Program-made: the position numbers and the translations under genes | Part shown: in pieces, positions 50,475-61,699 of the stretch | Layout: every line of letters starts with the position of its first letter | How positions within the stretch are numbered: position 1 is the stretch's first letter | The notes under the pieces: model-generated | Seen by the model: the letters and a program-made list of their open reading frames with translations, nothing else | Database searches by the model: none | Told to the model about the DNA's origin: nothing | Assembly (NCBI GenBank): GCA_022606425.2 | Contig: JAHDVF020000164.1 | Location: forward strand, 248,001-312,000 | DNA: 64,000 bases | Origin: Lepidostoma basale | Taxonomy: Eukaryota > Arthropoda > Insecta > Trichoptera > Lepidostomatidae | Direction: 5' to 3'

Positions 50475-50890
50475 CAACGATAACATCCGATCTTCGATAA
50501 ATTTCTAAAGCACGCATAAGACAAATAATAGCATATATGACGTTGAATCAAGGACACGGTTAGGACCAAATTTTTTTTAAGTATTTCCGAGATAAAGACA
50601 CTTTTAGTGATAGCAGGCAAGACACCAGAATAAGAGAGATATTTGAGGATATTATAAGATAGAGTAGACAGCGAAGGAGGTTGCTCGTGGAAGGCTTGCT
50701 AAAAGATGAAAGGACAGCTGGGAATCTACCTCACATGAGGAGCAACCCTCTGAATAACATACCACATAGATCTTTAGCAAGCAAGAATAAGAAGATAAAA
50801 AGAACTTCAACATACTGTATTATTTTACTTTAACCAGTGTGTTATAAAAATATTTCAAAACATTGTTTCAATTGTGTTTCAATGTTTTTA
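50475..50890. other. Unassigned sequence
   Basis: At 50680-50800 ggttgctcgtggaaggcttg, ctcacatgaggagcaaccct and agatctttagcaagcaagaa form partial inverted matches, which might be a degraded mobile element. No family identified. Confidence 0.35.
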
Positions 50891-50895
50891 ATACT

Positions 50896-51240
50896 AGATA
50901 ACTAACTAACCTTCACGCCGTCTCTCCGAAGGGGTAGGCAGAAATAATGGACTGCTACACTTTTTTTCCTGACATATTTCTCTTGCTTTCTCAACATTTA
51001 TACATCGTGTCATGCACGCGCGTCGATTTCTCTGACTCCTCACATGGGCGACATTCAATAATTGATTTATTTGATCGTGCCAAGTTTTCCTCGGTCTTTC
51101 TCTATTTCTAGTTCCATTTATATCGTTAATATATATTTTTTTACCATTCTATCTTCATTCATTCTTTCCATGTGTCCAAACCATATTAATGAACATTTCA
51201 TTATTTTGTTCATAAGACCATCATTTGCACCACATGATAG
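50896..51240 (-). mobile_element. RTE-B 3' fragment, degenerate
   Basis: The plus strand starts ataactaactaacc (tail) then ttcacgccgtctctccgaag, gcgcgtcgatttctctgact and gtgccaagttttcctcggtc. It corresponds to the last 340 bp of RTE-B with broken frames, ending at the GANDG(L/V) block. Confidence 0.8.
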
Positions 51241-51244
51241 GTAC

Positions 51245-51890
51245 TTGACATATTGTATAAAGATGGAGTTTTACATATTCATTTCTCATTTCCTTTATGT
51301 AACTTTTACTTTAAAGCTTTACTTTAGCTACTAGGGTAGGTACCATAAAATGTGAAGCTTATAAATAAGCTGGAATAGGGACTTAGAGATAAATCTTTCC
51401 CAATACAACATGTTCATTATACTAATTTGAGATAAAGTTGCTATTTTCAATAGGATCATCTCTTCTCAAAATAGTGCCGGCAAGGGAGTAATTTTCTTAA
51501 CTAGAATAGGGCTCGAGCTTACTATAATATTAAGGTAGATTATGATAGATTAATAGCTTCCTCAATTCTATAGCAAGAACGTTATTATCGAATCATTAAT
51601 ACGTAATTTAATATTGCCCACAGATCAAAGTTTACAACTTGATGGGGATTTACTTCATTTATGAATATTAAAATACTGTAAAAGAAATAAGATAAATCAT
51701 AGCTTTTTTATAGTCGATTATTATTTGTTCATAGCTAAAGGTTGAAGCAATGAATTGAATAATAATCTAAAACAGAATTTTTTCTTCAAAAAGGTAGTGT
51801 AAACAAATATGAGATTTAGATATGGATTAATCTCCTAAGCTCCCATTCCCAATCAAATGCAAATTAATCATATATTAAATTAGGAAATGA
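51245..51890. other. Unassigned sequence
   Basis: No feature was recognised. It lies just upstream of the longest RTE-A copy and contains no endonuclease-like sequence. Confidence 0.35.
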
Positions 51891-51892
51891 AA

Positions 51893-54285
51893 GGACGACG
51901 ATCGATTACGTCATCGTGGACTCTAGATTACGGGCGGACACTGTAGATACCAGAGTGTTCAGAGGGGCCGAACTCGGAACAGACCACTTTTTGGTGGTAA
52001 CAAAGGTAAATTTGTTCCGAGGCTGGCGCACCAAGAGGAACAAGGCAGTGACCGCCCCGTCTAGAGTAAAAGTTGAAAAACTACAAAACGATGGCGTAAA
52101 AGAGAGTTTTATGATGAAAGTGAATGATAGGCTTAGTGATCGAGAATCGGAATGTATAAGCATAGATGAGACCTGGAAGAAACTGAAAGAAAGTCTATGT
52201 GAAGCAGCGAAAGAGGTATGTGGTACATGTGTGCAAGGGAGGAGAAATGGAGATGCTTGGTGGGATGACTGTATAAAAAATCTTGTTAAAGAAAAGAAGG
52301 ATGCATGGTTAAATATGTTGTCTGTGGATAAAAGTGATTGTGTGAAATATCAAAGAGCGAAAGAAGCGTACAAAGTTTGCAAGATGAACGTCAAGTTGAA
52401 AGTGAGAGCGAAAAAGGATAAAATGAAGGAGGATGACGGACTTAAGATGACAAATCACTTCCAGAGCAACATAAAAATGTTCTGGAAGGAAGTCAAAAAA
52501 GCCCGAAATCCTCCCGAAAGTGGTTGTGCGAAAGCAATTTTAAGTATTGAGGGAAGAATGATTACTGATTTCAAAAGTATACAAGGAAGATGGATGGAGT
52601 ACTTTAAAGATATGTATGGCAGTGAAATGACTGAAGATTCAATAAGAATGAGCTTTACAAATGAGAGTTGCACGAACAACGGAAGTGAAATTACTGAAAT
52701 AAATTTGAACGAGATAGTAAGTGCTGTAAGATGTATGAAAGGTGGAAAAGCTGTCGGATATGACTGTGTAGCCTTAGAGTTTATCAAAAACGGTGGGCCG
52801 GTGGTTTCAGCATGGTTATATAGACTCTTTAACCAGTGTTTAGAGGAGGGATATACGCCGCTCGACTGGAGGAGGGCTGTTATCATGCCTCTTTATAAAG
52901 GAAAGGGGTCTCGTATGGACTGTGGAAATCACCGGGCAATAAGTCTATTAAGCGCCGTTGGTAAACTCTACGGTCGAATTTTAATAGAAAGAGTAAAAAA
53001 GACGACGACTGAAAGAGTATGGGATGTGCAAGGCGCTTTTATGACCGGAAGAGGTTGTATGGATCAGATTTTTGCACTTCGAACGCTTGCGGAGAAGTTT
53101 ATGGCCAAAAACCGTAAGCTTTTCTGTGCGTTTGTCGATTTGCAAAAAAGCCTATGATCGAGTGAACAGAGATAAACTGTGGTCAATCTTGTCCGAATAC
53201 GGAGTGAGCACAAAACTGATACGGGCGGTTGCTTCTCTCTACGAAGGGAGCACTGCCAGTGTTAGGGTAAATGGGGACATCACGCCCTGGTTTGATATCA
53301 CGAAGGGTATTAAGCAGGGCTGCGTGATGTCCCCTTGGTTGTTCAATCTGTATATGGACAAGTGTATGAAAGAACTTAAAGGTATAAATGCTGGTGCTAA
53401 GATGAGTGATCTGTCTGTAAGCTGTCTGCTTTACGCGGACGATGCCGTTCTCGTTGCGGATAGTGCGGACGAATTACAAGTCTTGGTGTCGAGAATGTAT
53501 AAGGTATGCAAGTCAAACGATTTAATGATGAATGTCGGAAGGTCAAAGGTGTTAGTTTTTGAAAGGGAAGAGCAAATGACAGTTTGTAATATAAGTGTAA
53601 ATGAAGAGAACTTGGAACAGGTGAGTGAATTTGTGTATTTAGGTAGCATGTTCACAGCGGATGGCCGAACGGACAGTGATATTGAAAGAAGGGTTGGTGC
53701 GGGTAACAAAGTGAATTGAGCTTTAAAAGTAGTTAATGGAAACAAGAATTTATCAATGAAAGCGAAAATGGCCGTTCACAATGGAGTTCTGGTTCCAACC
53801 CTTATGTATGGAAGCGAAGCATGGAACTGGCAGAAGAAAGATGAGAGCAGAATAAATGCGGTAGAGATGAGGTCCCTAAGACGTATGTGTGGTAGAACGA
53901 TGTACGACAGAATCTCAAATGCTGATATTAGGAAAGAGTGTAGAGCGAAATAAGGTATTATGAACAAAATTATGGAAGGTTCGCTTCGTTGGTTCGGACA
54001 TATGGAGCGCATGGGTGAAGAAAGAATGGTTAAAAAAGTATACGTTAACAATGTAAATGGAGTAAGGAGTCGAGGTAGACCGAGGAAAACATGGCATGAC
54101 CAAATTAATCAAATATTAAAAGTTGGTCATGTCAGAAGCCGGAAGAATCGACGTGCGTGTATGACTCGATGTATGAATGTGGAGGAAGCTAGAGAGGTGT
54201 GCCAGGATAGAGTAGTGTGGCGGTCCATTCTCTCTGCCTACCCCTGCGGGGAAACGGCGTGATGGTTTTGTTGTTTGTTCATATA
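51893..54285 (+). mobile_element. RTE-A non-LTR retrotransposon, longest copy
   Basis: This is the most complete LINE here. It starts in the last part of the APE-type endonuclease (TIDYVIVDSRLRADTVDTRV, FRGAELGTDHFLVVTKV), then a basic linker, then the RT: ILSIEGRMITD, GGKAVGYDCVALEFIKNGGP, WRRAVIMPLYKGKGSRMDCG, NHRAISLLSAVGKLYGRIL, FVDLQK(A)YDRVN, GIKQGCVMSPWLFNLYMDKC, YADDAVLVADSADELQVLVS and FVYLGSMFTADGR. The GSLRWFGHMER...GRPRKTWHDQI C-terminus ends SAYPCGETA-stop at 54262, with a gttttgttgtttgtt tail. Three lesions break it: one extra A in the A-run at 53143-53149 (frameshift after VDLQK), TGA at 53717-53719 and TAA at 53951-53953. The upstream endonuclease residues are missing. Confidence 0.92.
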
Positions 54286-54289
54286 TTAA

Positions 54290-54510
54290 TTTCTATATAA
54301 ATTATGTATTTTCAAATATGTTTTTTCTAAATTACAATTTAATTATTTTTAATGTAATATTATCATCGTGTGTTCTTATTGTTTAATATTATTTATTAGT
54401 TATTACTGATAAAAAATAATTATTAGTACTTAAAATAAATAGCCCAGGTTAGTTTTGAAATTTAAATGATTGTATCGAATTATGCGTTTTTATATTAGTC
54501 TTTTTTTGTT
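54290..54510. other. AT-rich flank, nothing recognised
   Basis: No feature was recognised. Confidence 0.35.
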
Positions 54511-54514
54511 TAGT

Positions 54515-54695
54515 TTTTGTTATATTTTTACACCTGAAGATGGAGGTATCCTCCAAAACATGTCGTGTCTTTTAATATTTTTTAATATTTTGTGGATTAA
54601 ACAAAGTTTTTTTCAATTTCCTAAGTACGAGATGAATGAATCCGATATTCTCGTATATTACTATGGAATTCCGCCTTAGCGTTCACAATAAGTGT
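54515..54695 (+). repeat. H3 unit with G12 mutated
   Basis: CUGAAGA (54534-54540), perfect helix II GGAGG/CCUCC, then AAAAC instead of GAAAC (G12 to A), ACAUGU, GUC and a perfect 4-bp helix I (ACAC 54530-54533 with GUGU). It continues through gtggattaaacaaagttttt to actatggaattccgcctta. It is expected to be inactive because G12 is required. Confidence 0.66.
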
Positions 54696-54699
54696 ATAC

Positions 54700-55000
54700 A
54701 AATATTAGAAATTTTAATTTTAATTTTTTACCCAAGCGTAGACTTCGTGTTTGATAATATATTAATGTCCCTTTGAATAAAAAAATATTTATTATATTGT
54801 TGAGTTTTTTAATTATAAATTATCATGCATTAGTTTAATTATTTTCTGTGCGATGATTGTACGTATTTTTCCCCTTGGGGCTTGTTTTCTGTTAGCACAG
54901 ATATAACTGAAGTTTTGGAATTTTCCTTTAATTCGGATGCGACATATTCTATGACTTACTGCCGTGAAGTCTGACATCTGTAATATACACTACAATCTTC
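54700..55000. other. Unassigned sequence
   Basis: No feature was recognised. Confidence 0.35.
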
Positions 55001-55004
55001 CCTC

Positions 55005-56155
55005 CCCATTTCGTTTCCATAAACATAAAGAATGAATGGGATTAAAGTCAATATGCAAAAAAACAAAGTATTTGTCCATAACAATGAATCTGGAACCTAA
55101 ACCAGATCTGCGCAATGACGACAATCAAACCATTAAAAAAGAGTCAGTGAATTTGTGTATCTAGGGTCAACAATCACGTTTGATAACAGAACAAGTGACG
55201 AAATAAAAAAGCGCATTATCTAAGATAACATATGGTACTTCGGCCTCCAAAAATATCTAAAATCTATCCATATATCAAAGAAAACAAGACTTCTCACAGA
55301 TAGAACACTCAAAAGGCCATGCTAGATATATGAAGCGGAGACCTGGACGCTGAGTATTATGAATTCTCAGAAGTTACAGGTGTTTGAGCGCAAAATCCAA
55401 AGGAGAATTTTTGGCCCAATCTGGGAGAATAATATAATATATGAAGACTACGGCATAACTCTGAGTTATATGAAATATACAACTCACCGGACGTCTTCAA
55501 ATTTATAAAATTCTAAAGGCTTAGATGGGCTGGACATCTGGTGCGAATGAAGGAGCTGTCGAGCTGTCAACACCCACATAGTTGACATTTAAGGTCCATT
55601 TACACTGGACAGTCATCAGTCGATACCGACACGTCACGATAAAAATAGCCTTGTATCTCACAAACTCGTTATCTCAAATGCTATAATAAAATTGCCGTCT
55701 GGGGTTGCTTTATAAAGCACCTACCTACATAAAATTGACATCTAATAAAAACGATCGAAATTTTTCAGGATGTGTTGTATATGATTCTTTTTTACAGAAT
55801 ACCATTTAAATTTGCCGTGGAGAAGGCAATTACCTCGGAATTTAAATATAATATGAACGGGATCGGCATTAATTAAAAGTAACAAGACACCATCCAAACA
55901 AACAAAACGATTATTTGCTCATCGCAAACGCGTGACGTGTCGGTATCAGCTGATGACAGTCCAGTATAAATGGACCTTTACACGACCGGAGGGAAGACCG
56001 CAGCTACATTGACTTGATGGTGTTCTGAAGGACTTGCAATTGTTGGGAGTGAGCCCTGAGGAGTTGAAGTCGAAAGCTCATGATAGGGTCGGCTGGACAA
56101 ACTTTTTGGAGGCGGCCGAGGTCCAACCAGGACTGTAGAGCCAGAGAGAAGAAGA
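55005..56155 (+). mobile_element. LINE C-terminal half, interrupted by a MITE
   Basis: With many stops, the plus strand reads GIKVNMQKNKVFVHNNES, VSEFVYLGSTITFDNRTSDE, IKKRII, LLTDRTLKRPC, EAETWTLSIMNSQKLQVFER, KIQRRIFGPIWENNIIYEDY, then (after 55592-55977) GRPQLH, DGVLKDLQLLGVSPEELKSK, AHDRVGWTNFLEAAEVQPGL-stop. It is an RTE-like LINE post-RT region, distinct from subfamilies A to D. The 3' end agagagaagaagaagat is at 56155. Confidence 0.78.
55592..55977. mobile_element. MITE with about 50-bp TIRs, TTA target site, nested in LINE
   Basis: The ends are AGGTCCATTTACACTGGAC and, reversed, AGGTCCATTTATACTGGAC, continuing on both sides through gataccgacacgtcacg. TTA flanks it at 55589-55591 and 55978-55980. 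It is 386 bp, noncoding, and splits the LINE between CQHPH- and GRPQL-encoding parts. TTA with A/G-rich starts fits PIF/Harbinger but the superfamily is not proved. Confidence 0.78.
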
Positions 56156-56159
56156 AGAT

Positions 56160-56845
56160 TTCATTCACGTATTTTTATTTTACACAAATCAGACATAACA
56201 AACGAAAAACATTTAGGCGACTCATTTGGACACAAAACGGTAAACAGAAATATATTAACGATATGAAATTAAGAAATAACATATCTCAGAAGGATCCCAA
56301 ATATGTCGACGTCAGTGAGGCAGTAGGTACTCTTTCCAGAATTGTATGAGTTCCAAATCAATGTATTGTATTATTAAAAATATAAAACTAAATTTCAAAT
56401 TTCTATTTAATTTCTAATGACATTTTTATAATTTGTATTGTTCAAGGAAATATATTGAAATATTCTTTTATCATATTACAATACAATATCATGAACTCAC
56501 AGTAAATCCTATTGATTCTACATATTTGAAAATGTAAATCAAGATATGTTTTTAAGATAATCCTTCAGACGATTGTTGATAAGAACTGTCATTTACGGAT
56601 GAAACATAATATTTTAAGTATGTTTTCCTAGTAAGTTTCTTCAGAATCAATCTGGCTTCCCTCTTTGTTGTGGAGTTCTTAATAATATCGGGATTTTCAT
56701 TAAGAGCGCTCGTATTTTGAAATAAAATAAATAAAACAACCTGTCTAAGTGATACTGTCGCAATTTGATTTTAAATGACATTTAATGACTTTATGTATGG
56801 AATATAATTTCTACCTTGTTATTTTATTTCGTTTATAGTTCAAGC
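56160..56845. other. Unassigned sequence
   Basis: A plus-strand frame from 56080 runs beyond the LINE end to 56349 (FRRLIWTQNGKQKYINDMKL) without recognisable domain. The rest is AT-rich. Confidence 0.35.
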
Positions 56846-56896
56846 GCTCTTAAGGGGATTGACCCATGTGAAGGATTTAAAAAATCGATTTTTTTT

Positions 56897-57493
56897 AACT
56901 AACTAACTAACTAACCATCACCCCGTCTCCCCGAAAGGGTAGGCAGAAAGAATGGACTGCCACACTTTAATCGATGGGATACTCCATCCTTCTCTTTTCG
57001 CCATCGCGAGAGACGCGGTGTGATGGGTTGCGAACCTCATCGCCACCAACAGGCATCTCCCGCGCACACTTCGATCGTTCAACGTCTACATAATAAATCT
57101 AAAACAAATTATCTGAAATACAATGATATAAAATAAAATAACAAAGAAAAATAATTTAACACATAATGTTCTTTTTAGATGGTGCACTTGTCGTCAGCTG
57201 AACGATCCGGACATTTGTGTTTATTTAATTTTTATTCCACGTTATCCACTGTTTTTATTTTACTTACTGTAATTAGGCACTTAAAACAATCCAACACCAG
57301 CAAGAACTGAAATATATATTTGAAGAATTTATTCAAATTGTCATTGGAACAAATGAAAAATTTATTTTTACACCTGTCAAAATTCTTTTTATAAACGAAA
57401 AAACTTATATAATTTTAACACCAAAACAGTAAAAACGTATTTTTTGGCACAAATAACTATCATAAAGAGCGGCAATAATCAAATTGACCAAAA
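56897..57493 (-). mobile_element. T element, full-length copy nested in Kolobok-like element
   Basis: The plus strand begins aactaactaactaactaacc (tail), then the RTE-B-derived end (caccccgtctccccgaaagg), the body (gcgagagacgcggtgtgatg) and the 5' end caaattgaccaaaac at 57493, the same endpoint as the copy at 49293-49898. This agreement defines the family length at about 600 bp. Confidence 0.86.
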
Positions 57494-57901
57494 CTATTCA
57501 CTTATACACGAAATATCACCAAATTGACGGAGCACCATATGAACCAAACCAAATTTTCAAAATCAGAACCAAAAAATTTTTTTTTTCTTTTATAAATTCC
57601 TTCCTTAATATAATATGTCAAGGATACGGTGGTAAAGTGATTTTTTTTAAATTCGAAGTCGTTATAAAGATACAGTAGTTAGAAGAAACAACTGTTCGGA
57701 GCTCTGGTTGGCAGTCGAAGGCTGGGCCTGTTGGGTACAGTCGGCTGAGACCCTTCTATACAAATATACGTTCATACAAGTATAGACAAGTTTGTACAGG
57801 TTTAAAAGGAAATTTCTATAGTTATTCAATATTTTGTCGAACTTGTTTTAGTCATGGTTTAGCTTTGAAGAGCACAACAGCTACAGATTATTATTTTCGC
57901 A

Positions 57902-58975
57902 ATGAGTGGTCGAAAAGCAAGTACGACTGGAAATGTTATAATAAAAATGCAATGCCGTAATAAAAAGCGAAAGCTTAGTGGAAACCGTTTTACCACCCTA
58001 AATTGTACGGAATTTACATCAGCTTCTGCGAGAAAACTAAAAAACAGCATGAACATAGAGATTCTTTGGCATATAGAATGGAATAATACTCCTAGCGGCT
58101 TCTAACAATATGTTGGTTAACAGCCTTCACATTGTGTTAATAAGGTATTTTGCTAAATGCCGAAAATCATTCTCCATAGATGGCGTTAGTGGGTCGGTTG
58201 TATAGGTTAATTCTTGAAAAAATTCACTAGTGCAACCAAATCTACATAGATGGCTGACTGAAACTGCCACGTGAAGATAAATATGGATTTTGAAGTACGA
58301 GTATATATACATCTTCCAAAAATTTGTCATGCATGATCACAAATAACAAAGGTGGAATGGGGAATGTTGTAATTACATAAAGCGTGCGCTTAACCCAACC
58401 AATGACAGGTCATAAGTCCTGTAAACACCTTGATCATCCATGTTCAGTTTCCAGTTTACGTCTTCGTCTCTATTGAGATACAATTAAAAATATGAACATA
58501 GAGGTTCCCATCGCTCAAAGTTTTGCGTATTGCATTTTGGAGTTTGTTTCAGAATTTGATAGAAGTTTCAGGTGAAGGCACTTGGAAGGAAATAGGCTTC
58601 TCATCTCTATTTGGTGCTTCTACGTTGATTGGAAAGTACACCGGGAAAGTTTTAGATGCCATGGTTATGAGCAATCGTTGATTTGGACTTTTGCTCCAAA
58701 GCATCTAATTGAATCAATCTAGTTGAAATTGAATGAATTAAATCTTTAACGAAGATTTTGTAGGAGTATTAAAAGTAATGACGACTATGGGATACCCTGT
58801 TGGCCGCGAAGCGCATACTTATGTACAGAAACGAGATGAAACGCGCATCTCGCGCTCTGAGCGACAACCGAATGATGGGGTTAAACAAAAAAGAATTGAT
58901 ACAAGAGCTGAACAATCTGCTTTGAAAAAATTACAAGAGGAAGAGGAAGGAGTACTCTCCTAGAGTAGAAGGAGG
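57902..58975 (+). pseudogene. Transposase pseudogene of the Kolobok-like element
   Basis: Three separated pieces are readable. N-terminal: MSGRKASTTGNVIIKMQCRN, KKRKLSGNRFTTLNCTEFTS, ASARKLKNSMNIE (57902-58063), continuing after repeat X as VPIAQSFAYCILEFVSEFD. Middle: EGTWKEIGFSSLFGASTLIG, KYTGKVLDAMVMSN (about 58573-58672). C-terminal: MGYPVGREAHTYVQKRDETR, ISRSERQPNDGVKQKRIDTR, AEQSALKKLQEEEEGVL (58781-58960). The order matches a transposase type often annotated in insects as a Mutator-like transposase domain protein, whose elements use TTAA. The central catalytic stretch is deleted. It is broken by insertion, deletion and frameshift. Confidence 0.72.
58065..58491 (+). repeat. Interspersed repeat X, copy 5, with 16-bp target duplication
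   Basis: atgaacatagagattc (58049-58064) and atgaacatagaggttc (58492-58507) flank a 427-bp X copy. It includes cctagcggcttctaacaata, agatggcgttagtgggtcgg, caaaggtggaatggggaatg and tcttcgtctctattgagata. The insertion splits the transposase frame exactly between MNIE and VPIAQ, and the duplicated MNIE proves the target duplication. A 16-bp variable-length duplication points to retroposition. Confidence 0.8.
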
Positions 58976-59599
58976 ACTAGGCATCGCCAATTGAAGGTAA
59001 GTTAAGATTTTCATAGTTTTAATCGGACTTGAAACTTTAAACGCGTTTTTCTCAAAACTCTGTTTTGCAAACATTCCTCCATCATATCTCAAGAACAGTT
59101 CAACCGAATGACTTCAAAATTATACTGTAGACTCAAAACACATAGACGCACAGAATAAACTACGATCATTTCAAAATTCCTAATATTTCTATTTTTTTAT
59201 AACAAAAACATATAAAAAAAAAACATAAAATTCGATTTTTTTTCTTCAGAGGTCTACCAAAAATGCAATTTTTGGTATTTTCAATTAAGTGTAGTTCATT
59301 CTGTGCACTTAAGCTTACAGATTAAAACAATGTTATTTTTTTTCATTTCAGATAAGTCAATCAGCCGGAATCGTGGAGGAAGTGAGCGTGCATTTTTTCG
59401 AGGCGGGTGTGTTCAGAGCGCTATAACTCACGTTCTATTGGATATTTTTGGCTAAATATTTATATACGTACTTTTTAAATACATACAAATAAATGTTAAA
59501 AAACTGAAAGTTCTATCTTTTCACTGGTCGTCAAAAAAATTTCCTAAAAATGCTTAAAAAACAGGCAGTCACATGGGTGAACCCCATTAATGAAAAACC

Positions 59600-60200
59600 A
59601 TTTTTATATGGAATCTAGAAAGCAAATGATGAGTTAATCCGTCTAAAGTCAGCTGTAGTGGAAAAGAGTTTGAATCTAAAAGCCGCCGAAAAACGAGAAG
59701 CACACAGAACTATTTATTATTATTATCAATGATTTTAAAGCGTTTTATAATGACGGAAATTGTGAGCTTGTGAGGGATGTTTATTATTAAGATGTGTAAA
59801 CACTTGTTTTATGTACGCGGATGGCCATTTCGGATATAATTTTGACACGTTAAAATATTTTATAAAAGCACACTGTGAAGAAAGAAAAGTTGAATGAAAT
59901 GAATAATTCAGATAAATTAATTAATATAACAACCTGTTAGCGCGATGATAGGAAACCAACTAAATATGAATATTGTATTGTGGAAACTCCGGATCGGGCA
60001 GAAGCACACATGTGGTGAAAGAAAGCAAGACCTTGCGTGTTGCAGGACTGAGAGGTTATTTTGAAACAATAGAAGATTTATTGCTGCTATCCCCTGAACA
60101 AGGAAATACGAGATGGCAATTTTGGTGAATTGAAACCAAAAAAATATATATGTACCTAATGGCTTGCGTTACATGTTACGAAGTTACCCAAGAAAATTGT
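59600..60200. other. Unassigned sequence
   Basis: No feature was recognised. Confidence 0.35.
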
Positions 60201-60205
60201 AAACT

Positions 60206-60645
60206 AACTAACTAACTAACCATCACGCCGTCTCCCCGAAAGAGTAGACTCCATCCTTCTCTTTTCGCTCCGCGGAAGACGCGGTGTGATGGGTTGCGAA
60301 CCTCATCGCCACCAATAGGCATCTCCCGCGCACACTTCGATCGTCCAATACCCACAAAATAAATCTAAAACAAATAATATAAAATACAATGATATAAAAT
60401 AAAATAACAAAATAAAAATAATTTAACACAAAATGTTCTTTCTAGATGGTGCACATATTGTCTATTTAATTTATGTTCCACGAATCCACCGTTTTTTTTT
60501 TTATTTAGCACATAATGTAACACATAATGTTTTTTTTCGATGTTGCACATGTTGACATGGACGATCCGGACTTTTGTTTTTATTTAATTTATGTTACACG
60601 TATCCACCGTTTTTTTAATTAGCTGTAATTAGGCACTTAAATTGT
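60206..60645 (-). mobile_element. T element, 5'-truncated copy with deletion in the RTE-derived end
   Basis: The plus strand has aactaactaactaacc and catcacgccgtctccccgaa, then a deletion that joins ccgaaagagtag to actccatccttctcttttcg, losing about 45 bp of the RTE-B-derived segment. The body and the duplicated atgttgcacatgttgacatg block follow. It ends near ttaggcacttaaat (60642). Confidence 0.83.
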
Positions 60646-60649
60646 AAAT

Positions 60650-61040
60650 TTGCTATATCTTAGAGCTGTTTGCATCATTGCGTATAAAGTTTTTTTTAAA
60701 CATAATTGTAAGTTACGAAATTCGATAACGTTCAGGAGGGGAGAAACAAAAGTTGGAACAAGATCGGAGGAGATTGATCGGAAGTGCACACAGTTTGACA
60801 AGTGTGAATAATCGTTTAAAGAATAAGAAGACCAGAACCGGGACCCTATCACACTCATCGGGGCAAAGTGAAAATAAAAGATAAACTTTGATCGAAAAAT
60901 AACTCGCAGTATCCCATCCGAAAACTCCATCGAAACTGTACGTGTTCAACTTTTCGAGATAATTCGAAAATACGGTTTTAAAAAGGGGTTCACAAAAGAA
61001 TTACAGAAACATAGAAAAAAACACGAATGTACCTTTACAT
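60650..61040. other. Unassigned sequence
   Basis: A minus-strand pair of overlapping frames (60637-60949) lacks a recognisable domain. A purine-rich stretch (cggaggagattgatcggaag) at 60760 is not shared elsewhere in the window. Confidence 0.35.
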
Positions 61041-61044
61041 AGGA

Positions 61045-61265
61045 AATTTAAAATAACTTTGATTTATCCACAAAATATTAAAAAACCGACATGTTTCGGA
61101 GGATACCTCCATCTTCAGGTGTAAAAATATAATAAAAACTAAACAATGAAAGACTTATATAAAAAAACGCATCTAAAATTCGATACAATAATTAAAATTT
61201 AAAAATTAACCTGGGCTATTTGTTATAAGTAGGTACTTATAACAATTTTTTTTATCAGTAAGAAC
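61045..61265 (-). repeat. H3 unit with intact hammerhead core
   Basis: It runs from tttatccacaaaatattaaa through the ribozyme module (61088-61118) to ataataaaaactaaacaatg and cctgggctatttgttataag, the same inner sequence as at 34340-34440 and 54440 (agcccaggttagtttt). A partner plus unit lies at 61545-61620. Confidence 0.66.
61088..61118 (-). ncRNA. Hammerhead ribozyme-like motif (H3)
   Basis: Minus strand: CUGAAGA (61118-61112), helix II GGAGG/CCUCC with loop UAU (5 perfect pairs), GAAAC (61097-61093), mini helix III ACAUGU and GUC ending at 61088. The core and helix II are perfect; helix I is reduced (gguu opposite acac). Confidence 0.66.
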
Positions 61266-61535
61266 AAATAAATTGTATTAAACAATAACAATACATGACG
61301 ATTATATAAAAAATATATAATTGTAATTAAAAAAAAACCTACAGTTGAAATCTCATAATTTATATAGAAATTAATAAATGATTAATTTGCATTTGATTGG
61401 AAATGGGAGCTTGGGAGATTGAATGTAGACAAAGTATTTAAGGAGAAGGGAGTAAAATGAGGAATCTGATAATTAATTATGTTTTCACCCAATTTCACCC
61501 ACTTAAGGATTTCTAAATTTTATTATTATATTATA
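61266..61535. other. AT-rich spacer between H3 units
   Basis: It includes a variant of the word cccatttccaatcaaatgca seen near 51840 in reverse (tttgcatttgattggaaatg at 61388), hinting at an older duplicated repeat around H3 elements. Confidence 0.4.
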
Positions 61536-61539
61536 TTTT

Positions 61540-61690
61540 TATTATATAATATTTTTACACATGAAGATGGAGGTATTCTCCGAAACATGCCATGTTTTTT
61601 TTAAATATTTTATAAATTTGTATGTGGTATTCTGTAACAGTGTTTTTATCAAATAATTAATAGTGTGTTTCCGCCAAATGGTTTATCTTA
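61540..61690 (+). repeat. H3 unit, C3 mutated
   Basis: ACAUGAAGA replaces CCUGAAGA (C3 and U4 context lost), helix II GGAGG/UCUCC, GAAACAUGCC (cleavage triplet also changed). Likely inactive. It is the plus partner of the unit at 61045. Confidence 0.58.
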
Positions 61691-61699
61691 CATCTAACC

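Larger units (their letters stand above)
56854..59586 (+). mobile_element. Kolobok-like DNA transposon, defective and nested
   Basis: TTAA flanks both ends (56850-56853 and 59587-59590). The terminal inverted repeats are GGGGATTGACCCATGTGA and, reversed, TGGGGTTCACCCATGTGA (15 of 18 in register). Transposase remnants lie at 57902-58975. A T element (56897-57493) and repeat X (58065-58491) are inserted inside; without them the element would be about 1.7 kb. TTAA targets plus this transposase type fit Kolobok. Confidence 0.78.
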
